Assembly (NCBI GenBank): GCA_964353635.1
Contig: CAYGVS010000028.1
Location: 1-13,649 of the forward strand
Direction of reading: 5' to 3'
DNA from: JAPLVB01 sp964353635
Lineage (GTDB): Archaea; Aenigmatarchaeota; Aenigmatarchaeia; QMZP01
Length of the DNA: 13,649 nucleotides
A model generated the notes under the pieces. That model was given only the letters and a program-made list of their open reading frames with translations, was not told where the DNA came from and did not search any database. Each line of letters begins with the position of its first letter. Within the stretch, counting starts at the first letter, position 1. Position numbers and translations under genes: made by a program. Below, piece after piece: positions 5,122 through 11,809 of the stretch.

Positions 5122-5433
5122 TTATCCAATGTATCCGCCACCGGTGGAAACTGGCTTTGGTTTCTCAGGGACCTTGTTCGTCTTCGCATCCTTCTCAATT
5201 GAATCGAGCTGGCTATGAATCGCGTTTGCCAGGCTCTTCGCGTTTATGGTGTTCATCACTATGTATGCTACAGGGGCGTTCGTGGTCGAATCCCCGAATA
5301 TTATCTTCACCATGTGCTCCTTCTTCTCGGCCTTCTTCCCTGTCTTGTCTGGCTTCCAGGTCGTTGTATAGCTTGCCATTACGGCATCTGAATACACCGG
5401 CTTCAAATCCACATGCATATCTTTCTTTTCCAT
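5122..5433 (-). CDS. DUF3467-like small protein between tyrS and trpS
   Basis: A 103-residue soluble protein. The pattern VYSDAVMASYTTTW (13-26), a basic linker, KIIFGDSTTNAPVAYIVMNTINAKSLANAIHSQL (43-76) and an acidic helix resembles DUF3467 proteins. These have a beta-rich domain in which a Pro-x-Ala-x-Ile-Val-Met segment is followed by a helix with Ala-Lys-x-Leu. The C-terminus is a flexible Lys/Pro/Gly tail. The start at 5433 is well supported by a near-ideal Shine-Dalgarno GAGGTGA (5446-5440) six bases upstream. It begins 27 nt after the tyrS stop, so translation within the tyrS transcript is likely. The molecular role of DUF3467 is not known to me; the family match is from pattern only and is moderate. 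Confidence 0.7.
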   Translation of the reverse strand: MEKKDMHVDLKPVYSDAVMASYTTTWKPDKTGKKAEKKEHMVKIIFGDSTTNAPVAYIVMNTINAKSLANAIHSQLDSIEKDAKTNKVPEKPKPVSTGGGYIG

Positions 5434-5439
5434 TATCTT

Positions 5440-5446
5440 TCACCTC
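5440..5446 (-). promoter_or_regulatory. Shine-Dalgarno site of the DUF3467-like gene
   Basis: GAGGTGA on the minus strand, six bases before ATG 5433, matches the archaeal anti-Shine-Dalgarno sequence. It contrasts with the leaderless first genes in this window and marks this as an internal operon gene. Confidence 0.75.
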
Positions 5447-5460
5447 ATGACTTGTATAAT

Positions 5461-6540
5461 CTATCTCGTCACTTCCTGCTCCCTGACGAACTCCTCGAGC
5501 TCCTTTGCTTTTCTGTTTGTCTGGAAATGCCTTCTCACAGGCTCAAGAGACTCATTCAGGTATCTGGCTACAGCCTGCTTGAGGTCGGCCGGATGGATGC
5601 TGCCTTCGTAGTACAGCCTTGCGAATTCTTGATAGCTTTCAAGTTCAATGTCCCCTCCGAACTTAGCAGGCCTTTCTATCTTCACTTTCTTGAATTTTTC
5701 GAATATTATGTGCTTTAAGTATTCTGCCAGCGGGTTCTCATGAACAGTGCCTGCAGGGCAGTAGGCCTTGCCAATTTTGCGCTTGATCTCTTCATGAGAA
5801 TCCATCATGAAAATCGAGCTGTCCGGGATGGATTTGCTCATCTTCAGCTCAATGGTCCTTTCCTCTGCCGACATGGCTTCCGTTGGCTTCGGTGACGTGA
5901 GCCCCATAAGCATGTGGTGGGATACTATCACGGGCTTCCAGTAGCCAAGCTTAGGGCCAATCTCCCTGGCGAGAACGTTGACCTTCCTCTGGTCCATCCC
6001 GAGCTGGGCTATATCCGCCTTAAGATGGAAGATGTCGGCGCACTGCATACAGGGATACAGTATCTGAGATGCCTGCATGACCTCGCTCTCCCTTCTTCCC
6101 ATTATCTGGCCGCACCTTATTATGCGGTTAACCGTCGCGTTTCTTGCGACCTGCATGACCTTCTTCCAGTATGAATCATCCTTTGCAAGCTCGCTTGCCC
6201 ATACGAATTCGACCCTATCCATGTCCATTCCTGCAGACTTCCAGATCTCTATGAAATATTTTCCCACTGTCTGGATCTTCTCCAGATCCCCGCCCATCTT
6301 GTTGTTTGCCCAGGCGTGCCAGTCCGCAACCAGGAACTTGAAGTGCACACCTGCCTGAGTCATCTTGTTCGTGTTTATGGCCCTCACGATTCCTTGGGCG
6401 ACATGGATTTTGCCTGAAGGCTCGAACCCGTCATAAGCAATGGGCCTCGGCTTGGCTTCAAGAAGGTGCCTGAGCTCCTCCTCTGTGACAATCTCCTCAC
6501 CCACCTGCCCAATCAGCCCAAGCCTTGATTCTATATCCAT
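5461..6540 (-). CDS. tyrS: Tyrosyl-tRNA synthetase
   Basis: An archaeal/eukaryotic-type class Ic synthetase of 359 residues when started at ATG 6540. The tyrosine pocket and ATP site begin with AYDGFEPSG (35-43). The HIGH-like motif is unusual, HVAQG (46-50), where HIGH-type residues HxGH are usual. LYPCMQCADI (161-170) supplies Tyr162, Gln166 and Asp169, matching the residues that read the tyrosine side chain in the M. jannaschii enzyme, and GMDQRKVN (181-188) follows. KMSKS is perfect at 233-237. An upstream in-frame start at 6594 would add 18 residues overlapping the promoter region and is rejected. It is the first gene of the tyrS, DUF3467-like, trpS group. Complete and probably functional. 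Confidence 0.93.
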   Translation of the reverse strand: MDIESRLGLIGQVGEEIVTEEELRHLLEAKPRPIAYDGFEPSGKIHVAQGIVRAINTNKMTQAGVHFKFLVADWHAWANNKMGGDLEKIQTVGKYFIEIWKSAGMDMDRVEFVWASELAKDDSYWKKVMQVARNATVNRIIRCGQIMGRRESEVMQASQILYPCMQCADIFHLKADIAQLGMDQRKVNVLAREIGPKLGYWKPVIVSHHMLMGLTSPKPTEAMSAEERTIELKMSKSIPDSSIFMMDSHEEIKRKIGKAYCPAGTVHENPLAEYLKHIIFEKFKKVKIERPAKFGGDIELESYQEFARLYYEGSIHPADLKQAVARYLNESLEPVRRHFQTNRKAKELEEFVREQEVTR

Positions 6541-6568
6541 GAGTATCGTTATGAATAATTTACCCACT

Positions 6569-6580
6569 GGTTTAAAATGT
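6569..6580 (-). promoter_or_regulatory. TATA promoter of the tyrS group
   Basis: Minus-strand ACATTTTAAACC lies about 35 nt before ATG 6540, predicting a leader of about 10 nt. A second TATA-like element, CTTAAAG (about 6602-6596), would give a leader of about 35 nt. Confidence 0.45.
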
Positions 6581-6621
6581 TTGTAGGGCTGCAAACTTTA
6601 AGAAGTAAAACAGAAAACACC

Positions 6622-7941
6622 CTAAGCAGGTTCCTGCTTTTGCAAACTCTCCAGCCAACCCAGAACTTCTGCATCATCTTTTTCCATTATTTCGCTGTGC
6701 TCTTTCAAGATGCGGAGAGCCCCATTTATATCATCTTTGTATAATTTGAGTTGAGCAAGGATCTTTGGTTCGGGGGGCACGCCTGAAGCCTCATACAATG
6801 ATGATATGTTATCATAGCCTCTAAAGCCATGATAATGACTTTTGTATCTTTCCTGCACTTTATCTGGATCCAATTCAGGATCTATTTTTAGTGCTTTTTT
6901 CATTGCTGTTATTTTATAATAAGTTTTTTCATCGAACATTTCTTGGTATAATTTCTTGAGCCTGACTCTATCGATTTTAATTCCTGAATTAGCCAGTTTT
7001 TCCATTCCCTCTTTCAAATCGGAAAAATCGCCACTCCTCACAAAATTCTCTATAATAAGATCGCCTGCTTCGCCGGGCTCGACTCTCGTTAATTCAAAAA
7101 GGTATAAGAGAAAATGCAAACCATGCCTTTCAGAACCAAACGTGTAATAGGCCTCTTTCACAGCGGATTCCTCTGGTAGGATGCCAAGTTCAATCAGAAA
7201 ACCAGTCGTATCGAAATCGTTTCCCATGAGGGCTTTTCTCATAATCGCGTTTGCATGAGTTTTTTCCTTGAAAACGGGTTTTATTCCTGTTCCCCTGGAC
7301 AGGCTCCTGATGGCTGGCATGTTTCCGTATTTTATTAGGTGCTGAAAAAACTCCTGTATCTTGCCATCATCGTACTGATAGTTCATTCCAGTCAGTTCCA
7401 AAAGCCTTCCTATATGGTCAAATTCGAATCTTAAGCCTTTTACATAATCTCTTCTTTCCCTTTCTGTCTTTCCTTCCATCTCGCTGAGTTTGGAATAAAC
7501 TTCTTTTTTAACAATTTCTTCCAGCTTCCTTTTCATTTCTTGTTCATTGTAAACAGGCTTCCTTCCTGTCATGCGCTGAAGTTGTTCTATTCGCTGCTTG
7601 TCTTCCTTGTGAAAATAAGAGTTGAACAAAGTGTCTATTTCATCGTCGTCAAAAGGTAACTCAAACCCAATTGCGTCACAAACGCCCACAACAAACTCAT
7701 ATTCTTGCAAATGTCTGATTTGTTTGGCATATTCATGCCAGCCTTTTAATTGTCCTTTGAGCTGTTCATGCCCGCTTTGCCCAGCAATCTGTTTTATTAG
7801 ATTTATGTCTGTTTCTGAAACATAACTGCGTTCTCTTTTATCGTAAACACCAGAATAAACGGTTTTTATGGCCTCTGGAGGAAGACCTTTTGCAAGCTCA
7901 GGCTTCCGTGAAATCAAACCCACAAAGCTTTCTTTCAGCAT
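6622..7941 (-). CDS. Alpha-solenoid repeat protein, function unknown
   Basis: A 439-residue, charged, all-helical protein with no signal peptide or membrane segment. It contains about nine degenerate repeats of 32-35 residues, each ending a helix with a small turn like TG-x-x-P. The turns are AIGFELP (90-96), RMTGRKP (123-129), ELTGMNY (182-188), RGTGIKP (216-222) and IELGILP (250-256). They continue as FELTRVEP (282-289), KLANSGIKID (315-324), KALKIDP (349-355) and EASGVPP (384-390). Spacings are 33, 59, 34, 34, 32, 34, 33 and 35. This period is that of TPR, PPR or Sel1-like solenoids, but the turn motif does not match any of these that I know. ATG 7941 is preferred over 8055 because a TATA element (7968-7976) sits about 30 nt before it, and 8055 lies inside the radB promoter area. 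A binding scaffold for protein or RNA is the natural guess. Codon use is more AT-rich than in tyrS or radB. Confidence 0.85.
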   Translation of the reverse strand: MLKESFVGLISRKPELAKGLPPEAIKTVYSGVYDKRERSYVSETDINLIKQIAGQSGHEQLKGQLKGWHEYAKQIRHLQEYEFVVGVCDAIGFELPFDDDEIDTLFNSYFHKEDKQRIEQLQRMTGRKPVYNEQEMKRKLEEIVKKEVYSKLSEMEGKTERERRDYVKGLRFEFDHIGRLLELTGMNYQYDDGKIQEFFQHLIKYGNMPAIRSLSRGTGIKPVFKEKTHANAIMRKALMGNDFDTTGFLIELGILPEESAVKEAYYTFGSERHGLHFLLYLFELTRVEPGEAGDLIIENFVRSGDFSDLKEGMEKLANSGIKIDRVRLKKLYQEMFDEKTYYKITAMKKALKIDPELDPDKVQERYKSHYHGFRGYDNISSLYEASGVPPEPKILAQLKLYKDDINGALRILKEHSEIMEKDDAEVLGWLESLQKQEPA

Positions 7942-7965
7942 GGTTCCGATAAGTAATTGTCGTGA

Positions 7966-7977
7966 AGTTTTAAAAGT
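7966..7977 (-). promoter_or_regulatory. TATA promoter of the solenoid protein gene
   Basis: Minus-strand ACTTTTAAAACT is centred about 30 nt upstream of ATG 7941. It supports that start over the longer reading. Confidence 0.45.
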
Positions 7978-8033
7978 CCCTATAACTCGCATTACAGACG
8001 TAATTGGTTTGCTTGTGTAGCATATTTCTGAAA

Positions 8034-8047
8034 ACTCTTTAAATTTG
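8034..8047 (+). promoter_or_regulatory. TATA promoter of radB
   Basis: CTCTTTAAATTT is centred about 23-25 nt before ATG 8065, so radB mRNA is expected to be leaderless. The TTTAAATTT core is nearly palindromic and could also drive the opposite strand. Confidence 0.6.
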
Positions 8048-8064
8048 AGAACCAAAATAACCGC

Positions 8065-8748
8065 ATGGAAAAAGCCAGCATAGGTTTGCCGGAGCCGCTC
8101 AAATCGCTGCTAAGCAGGCTTGAGCCAAGCTCTGTCACCAACTTCTACGGGGGCCCGGGGACGGGCAAGACCAATCTCTGCCTTCTTGCCGCGATAGAGT
8201 GTATAAAGAACAACGGCTGCGTCACTTACATAGACACGGAAGGCGGCTTCTCTGCAGAGCGCCTCAGGCAGCTCACGAAGAATCCCGAGCAGGCTCTGGA
8301 AAAGATCACCTTGCTGGAGCCAAAGTCTTTCAGGGAGCAGGGAAAGGTCATCCGGTCCCTTGAAAGCCATAAGGCTGACCTTATAATCCTTGACTCAGCA
8401 GTCGCGCTATACAGGCTGGAATACGCAGACCCGAAGGCCGAGACCCTGGAAGCCCACCGCGAACTCTCGAAGCAGATATCCATCCTCTCAGGCCTGGCAA
8501 GGGACAAGAACATCCCTGTTATCATAACCGCGCACACCTTCCACAACTGGGACACTGACACCCATGAGATAGTGGGAGGAGACATGATAAAATACTGGTC
8601 CAAGGCCATAGTCTATCTGGAGCGCACCGGCAAGACCTCGGAGCGCAAGGCTACAGTAATCAAGCACCGCTGGGTCCCTGAGGGCGGGACCGTGAAGTTC
8701 GTGATAGTTGAGGATGGGATAAAGCCTAGCGGGTTTAGGATATTTTAG
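8065..8748 (+). CDS. radB: RadB recombinase paralogue
   Basis: RadB is the short archaeal paralogue of RadA/Rad51 that assists homologous recombination. The 227 residues match the usual RadB length (about 220-240), consisting of the ATPase core without the N-terminal helix-hairpin-helix domain of RadA. Walker A GGPGTGKT is at 29-36, Walker B LIILDS at 106-111, and the core strand VIITAH at 152-157. DNA-binding loop 2 then follows, ending in a basic segment around KHRWVPEGG (200-208). The start is supported by the leaderless-type TATA spacing. A small Cys-rich protein gene follows after 20 nt, but its composition is very different and operon membership does not imply a shared function. Confidence 0.92.
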   Translation: MEKASIGLPEPLKSLLSRLEPSSVTNFYGGPGTGKTNLCLLAAIECIKNNGCVTYIDTEGGFSAERLRQLTKNPEQALEKITLLEPKSFREQGKVIRSLESHKADLIILDSAVALYRLEYADPKAETLEAHRELSKQISILSGLARDKNIPVIITAHTFHNWDTDTHEIVGGDMIKYWSKAIVYLERTGKTSERKATVIKHRWVPEGGTVKFVIVEDGIKPSGFRIF

Positions 8749-8768
8749 GTGCGAGGAGAAATATAATT

Positions 8769-9047
8769 ATGAAAAAAAAATTAATTATAATTATTTTGTT
8801 TTTGGCTACCATTTCTTTCTTGGCTTATATTTATTTTTTTACCATAGGTGATGACTCTGGACTATTTAGTGGTCCCGCCGCAGCTCGAGATATTTGTCTG
8901 ACCCAAATGCAAGCGTCCTGCAATCAGATTCAAAATATTCCGCATGTATGGAATGACAAAACAATCAGGCAAGGAAACGTGATTAGTAGCTGCTCCGAAA
9001 TAATGAACTGTTCCACCTGCCAGGAATGCGGGATTAATGTGAGTTGA
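8769..9047 (+). CDS. Membrane-anchored Cys-rich surface protein (paralogue 1)
   Basis: A 92-residue protein with a Lys-rich start and one membrane segment (about 4-25), leaving a domain of about 65 residues outside the cell. That domain has six cysteines (43, 51, 75, 81, 84, 87), the last three in CSTCQECG, a CxxCxxC pattern. The same domain ends the next gene product, with the shared block IR-x-QGNVISSC followed by NCSTCQECG. Disulfides or metal binding are both possible. A GAGGAG ribosome site lies about 10 nt before the ATG, and the gene begins 20 nt after radB. Its coding sequence is clearly AT-richer than radB. No known family recognised. Confidence 0.78.
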   Translation: MKKKLIIIILFLATISFLAYIYFFTIGDDSGLFSGPAAARDICLTQMQASCNQIQNIPHVWNDKTIRQGNVISSCSEIMNCSTCQECGINVS

Positions 9048-9509
9048 TATGAATAAGGAATTGCTGGTTAAGGTTTGGATTTTTCTTATTCTGATAACGG
9101 CAATTTTGTTTTATTTTATTGCAACTAATTCTATTTTGTATCCTATTACTTTCGGAATATACACAAGACTTTTCTTTATTTTACATGCTTCAGTTTTAGT
9201 TTTGGCGATTCCTGTCTCGATAATAGGGATAAGGAAAAGTGTAAGATTTTCCAAAATTTTGTTGTTATTAGTTCCTGTTTTCTTAATACTAGCTCCAGTT
9301 ATTTTTATAACAATTAATCAGGGGGATTTTGCAACAGCCACAAAGGAACAAGTAATTTCAATTTGTAATGCACAAGCACAAATGACGTGTCTATCTAAAG
9401 ATATAAGCAGTCTTCCTCCAACATGGAACGCCAAAACAATCAGGTCACAAGGAAATGTAATTAGTAGCTGTCTTGAGCTTACCAATTGCTCCACCTGCCA
9501 GGAATGCGG
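9012..9509 (+). repeat. Direct repeat from a duplicated Cys-rich domain (9012-9031 and 9490-9509)
   Basis: The two copies of TCCACCTGCCAGGAATGCGG are identical, and flanking stretches (for example AAAACAATCAGG and ATTAGTAGCTG) are also shared. This is duplication of a coding domain rather than a mobile element; no inverted repeats or target duplications are seen. Confidence 0.75.
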
Positions 9510-9525
9510 CTTCGAGCCTTCCTAA
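9049..9525 (+). CDS. Three-helix membrane protein with C-terminal Cys-rich domain (paralogue 2)
   Basis: A 158-residue protein with three membrane segments (about 8-26, 40-61, 69-90), then an external domain (95-158) homologous to that of the preceding gene. Cysteines at 106, 114, 141, 147, 150 and 153 align one for one with those of paralogue 1, including CSTCQECG. The start ATG follows the previous stop by a single base, so the pair is translationally close. The membrane part is not shared, which means only the external domain was duplicated or moved. A 20-nt exact DNA repeat (9012-9031 and 9490-9509) encodes part of the Cys motif. Function unknown; a cell-surface role next to a pilin-like gene is plausible. 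Confidence 0.8.
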   Translation: MNKELLVKVWIFLILITAILFYFIATNSILYPITFGIYTRLFFILHASVLVLAIPVSIIGIRKSVRFSKILLLLVPVFLILAPVIFITINQGDFATATKEQVISICNAQAQMTCLSKDISSLPPTWNAKTIRSQGNVISSCLELTNCSTCQECGFEPS

Positions 9526-9532
9526 CGCCCAA

Positions 9533-9545
9533 TTCTATATAAATT
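9533..9545 (+). promoter_or_regulatory. TATA promoter of the pilin-like gene
   Basis: TTCTATATAAATT is centred about 24 nt before ATG 9565, consistent with a leaderless transcript of its own. Confidence 0.6.
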
Positions 9546-9564
9546 CAATCCGACAAATATAATT

Positions 9565-10011
9565 ATGAAAGCCATAACCCCAATAATAGCGATAATAATC
9601 CTCCTCCTTATCACAATCGCCGTTGCCGGCATGGCATGGGTGTTCGTCATCGGTTATTATACAGGCCTTACTGCCAAGAACATCCAGATTTCTGACAGCT
9701 ATGTAATGGTTGATATGGCAGGAACCAATTGGGCGAATATCGTGATATCAAACATAGGGACAGAAAACATAAGCCTGGGGGAATGCACCTATTTTGGCGG
9801 GACAAGCGTCACATGCGGAGATATGACAATAAGCAAGACAAGCGGCGGCGGGCTTGATGCAGGGTTCGTGGGCGAGCCGAAGGTTCTTGCTAAGGGACAG
9901 CCAGTAGTACTAAAAGATGTTTGCAGTGGCACCTGCACCTACAGGATTATCATCAGCTCAACTGGAGCTCGCACCGTGACCGTTACTGCTCCTCCAAAGA
10001 CACCTGGGTAA
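9565..10011 (+). CDS. Archaeal type IV pilin-like / archaellin-like protein
   Basis: A 148-residue protein with the class III signal and hydrophobic N-helix typical of archaeal type IV pilins: a short MKAITPIIA start followed by an uninterrupted hydrophobic run to about residue 33. Prepilin peptidase would cleave near Lys2-Ala3. The remainder is beta-rich and Ser/Thr/Gly-rich (40-148), with four cysteines at 74, 84, 120 and 124 that could form two disulfides. Such proteins assemble into surface filaments or act as minor pilins. It follows the two Cys-rich membrane proteins by 39 nt but has its own promoter. No assembly ATPase or platform protein is in the window, so the system it belongs to cannot be named. 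Confidence 0.8.
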   Translation: MKAITPIIAIIILLLITIAVAGMAWVFVIGYYTGLTAKNIQISDSYVMVDMAGTNWANIVISNIGTENISLGECTYFGGTSVTCGDMTISKTSGGGLDAGFVGEPKVLAKGQPVVLKDVCSGTCTYRIIISSTGARTVTVTAPPKTPG

Positions 10012-10053
10012 AATCTGGGGAAGCTCCAGGATATATTACATTTCAAAGTGGAC

Positions 10054-10632
10054 TTATCTCTCAACAATCCCGCCAGGCGTCTTCTCAGAAAAGATTTCTG
10101 CCTGGAACCTGAATATCCTGCAGTCCTTTTCCTTCCAAGACTGGGGATTCAGCCCTGCCTTCATGCAGGTGTGCTCTAGGAAAGCCTCTGGGGAAAAGCC
10201 ATATTCAATGGCGACCTGGGGAAGCAGGAGGCCGCTCCGGGATTCTTTTCTAATAATGAGGCCGTCTTTTCCAATCCTCACACGCTTCGGATATTCTGAA
10301 GGGGAGCATTCCAAAAGCTCAGGCTTCGTGAGGACTGAGACCTCAAAGATGATTTTCTTGAGCTCTGATTTGCACACAGGGTCGAACCTAGGGTCCTGGC
10401 ATGCATGAACTGCGCAGTCTGCTAAGGCTTTGTACAGAGGGAAAATTGGTTCCGGATAACCTATGCATCCCCTCAGCTCTTTCTCCGGATGGGTGTGAAG
10501 AGTCACGAAAACGCCCTGTTTCTCATAAAAAATCTCCGGGAACTTCTCGGCATGGAGCTTCTTGCCCTCCAGAAATGCCTCTGCTGATTTCCGGGCCAGA
10601 TGGACTGCAAGCCTGCCTTCCTTAAGCTCCAT
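10054..10632 (-). CDS. AMMECR1 domain protein
   Basis: A 192-residue protein of the AMMECR1 family, widespread in archaea and eukaryotes. The defining motif LRGCIG is exact at residues 53-58, followed by YPEPIFPLYKAL and the conserved helix and strand region ending in QVAIEYGFSPEAFLEHTCMKAGL. The biochemical role is unsettled; it often neighbours MEMO-like or radical SAM genes elsewhere, but none is present here. ATG 10632 is chosen since the protein begins there with a typical MELKEG...ARKSAEAFLEG start; an upstream frame to 10701 would extend through the divergent promoter and encode an unrelated hydrophobic stretch. It converges on the pilin-like gene and diverges from the DHH gene. Confidence 0.9.
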   Translation of the reverse strand: MELKEGRLAVHLARKSAEAFLEGKKLHAEKFPEIFYEKQGVFVTLHTHPEKELRGCIGYPEPIFPLYKALADCAVHACQDPRFDPVCKSELKKIIFEVSVLTKPELLECSPSEYPKRVRIGKDGLIIRKESRSGLLLPQVAIEYGFSPEAFLEHTCMKAGLNPQSWKEKDCRIFRFQAEIFSEKTPGGIVER

Positions 10633-10638
10633 AATCTC

Positions 10639-10672
10639 ACATATAATATACTGAATTAATAACATATAACGC
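10639..10672. promoter_or_regulatory. Divergent promoter region between AMMECR1 and the DHH gene
   Basis: This AT-rich stretch has TATA-like elements for both directions. CATATAATATAC (about 10640-10651) suits the plus-strand start at 10685. GTTATATGTTA (about 10672-10662, minus strand) suits ATG 10632. Assignment of each box is tentative. Confidence 0.4.
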
Positions 10673-10684
10673 AGGTTGCTGCAT

Positions 10685-11788
10685 ATGGGACATGTCATCA
10701 TTAAGGACGGGAAGGAGCTGAGAAGGCTTGAGGAGTTCCTGAGTACGCCAGGGAAGAGGCTGCTCTTTTACCACAGGGATGCGGACGGTATATGCTCGGC
10801 TGCCCTCATGCTGAAATACTTCCCAGACTTCCAGGCGTATGCAAGGCAGGGGCCACGGATAGAGAAGGAGTTTTTAAAGGAAGTCGTTGAAAAGGTGCCT
10901 GACCTGATCGTCTTCATAGACCTGCCTGTCGACCAGGAATGGAAGAGGCTTGAGGAGCTAGTCGAGAAGCTGCCTAAAATGAGGCTCATCCTTATAGACC
11001 ACCACATATTCGAGAAGGACCTCAATTCCAAGAATGCCGTTCATGTCAACCCGAGATTCTTTGAGGATTCCTACCTTGCTACGAGCTGCATAATCTATAA
11101 GCTTTTGGCATCGCTCGGAAAAGACGTGCAGCCCCTTGTTTGGATTGCCGTGATTGGCATAATAGGGGATTATGACCTGAAGGATTGTGGTGATGTTCTG
11201 GAGTCCTGCGAAAAATCATACCCAGGCTCCGTCGGCAAGGATCCCATGAAGTCCAAGCTCGGTTATGCTTCGGAGCTCATATGCTCTGCCGTCACCATAA
11301 AGGGCTCGGAAGGCTCTGAAAAGGTCCTGAAAATCCTGCTCAGCTCAAGCGATTACAGGAAGTTCCTTGAATCCAAGCGATTGAAGGTGTGGCATAAAAA
11401 AGTCAAGGAAGAGATGAGCAGGGCCATAAAAGACGCCTATAAAAGCAAGGAGGTCCATAGCAAGCTGAACCTGAACATATACACAATAAAGACCAAGATG
11501 AGCCTCACATCAGCTTTGTCAACTTATTTCGGGGAGAAGCATCCCGACAAGGTTGTGATAATCAGGAGGAAAGCTGATAATGAATGGAAGCTCTCCTTCC
11601 GCAACCAATCTGGAGAGGTGAATGTAGGCAATCTGGCAAAGAAATGCGTCCAGGGGATAGGCACAGGAGGCGGCCACAAGAAGGCTGCAGGTGCCATAGT
11701 CTCTGACTGGGACAAGTTCAGGGAATGCCTTCTTGAAGAGTTGAAGAGGCTCGGAAAAGGTTGGGAGCAGCCTCTCAAAAGTAATTAG
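10685..11788 (+). CDS. DHH-family phosphoesterase, RecJ-like
   Basis: A 367-residue DHH/DHHA1 protein. The metal-binding motifs are complete: HRDADG (D32, D34), IDLP (D79), IDHH (D105-H106-H107) and GDYD (D162, D164). The C-terminal DHHA1 domain carries GTGGGHKKAAG (326-336), which binds the nucleic-acid end. Relatives include archaeal RecJ/GAN, a 5'-3' exonuclease tied to the GINS-MCM replication complex. That protein is usually longer (around 450-480 residues), so this one may be the shorter archaeal RecJ2-like branch or an RNA or oligonucleotide phosphodiesterase. ATG 10685 is preferred to an upstream TTG at 10676, which adds only three residues and lacks a better ribosome site. All catalytic residues are present, so it is probably active. 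Confidence 0.88.
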   Translation: MGHVIIKDGKELRRLEEFLSTPGKRLLFYHRDADGICSAALMLKYFPDFQAYARQGPRIEKEFLKEVVEKVPDLIVFIDLPVDQEWKRLEELVEKLPKMRLILIDHHIFEKDLNSKNAVHVNPRFFEDSYLATSCIIYKLLASLGKDVQPLVWIAVIGIIGDYDLKDCGDVLESCEKSYPGSVGKDPMKSKLGYASELICSAVTIKGSEGSEKVLKILLSSSDYRKFLESKRLKVWHKKVKEEMSRAIKDAYKSKEVHSKLNLNIYTIKTKMSLTSALSTYFGEKHPDKVVIIRRKADNEWKLSFRNQSGEVNVGNLAKKCVQGIGTGGGHKKAAGAIVSDWDKFRECLLEELKRLGKGWEQPLKSN

Positions 11789-11809
11789 CAAGAAAAAACA
11801 ATTCTAATC

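Noticed and set aside
7942..8055. Longer N-terminus for the solenoid protein starting at 8055
   Set aside because: It would run through the radB promoter and its own likely TATA element; ATG 7941 fits promoter spacing better.
10633..10701. Upstream extension of AMMECR1
   Set aside because: The extra 23 residues are translated from the AT-rich divergent promoter and show no family resemblance.
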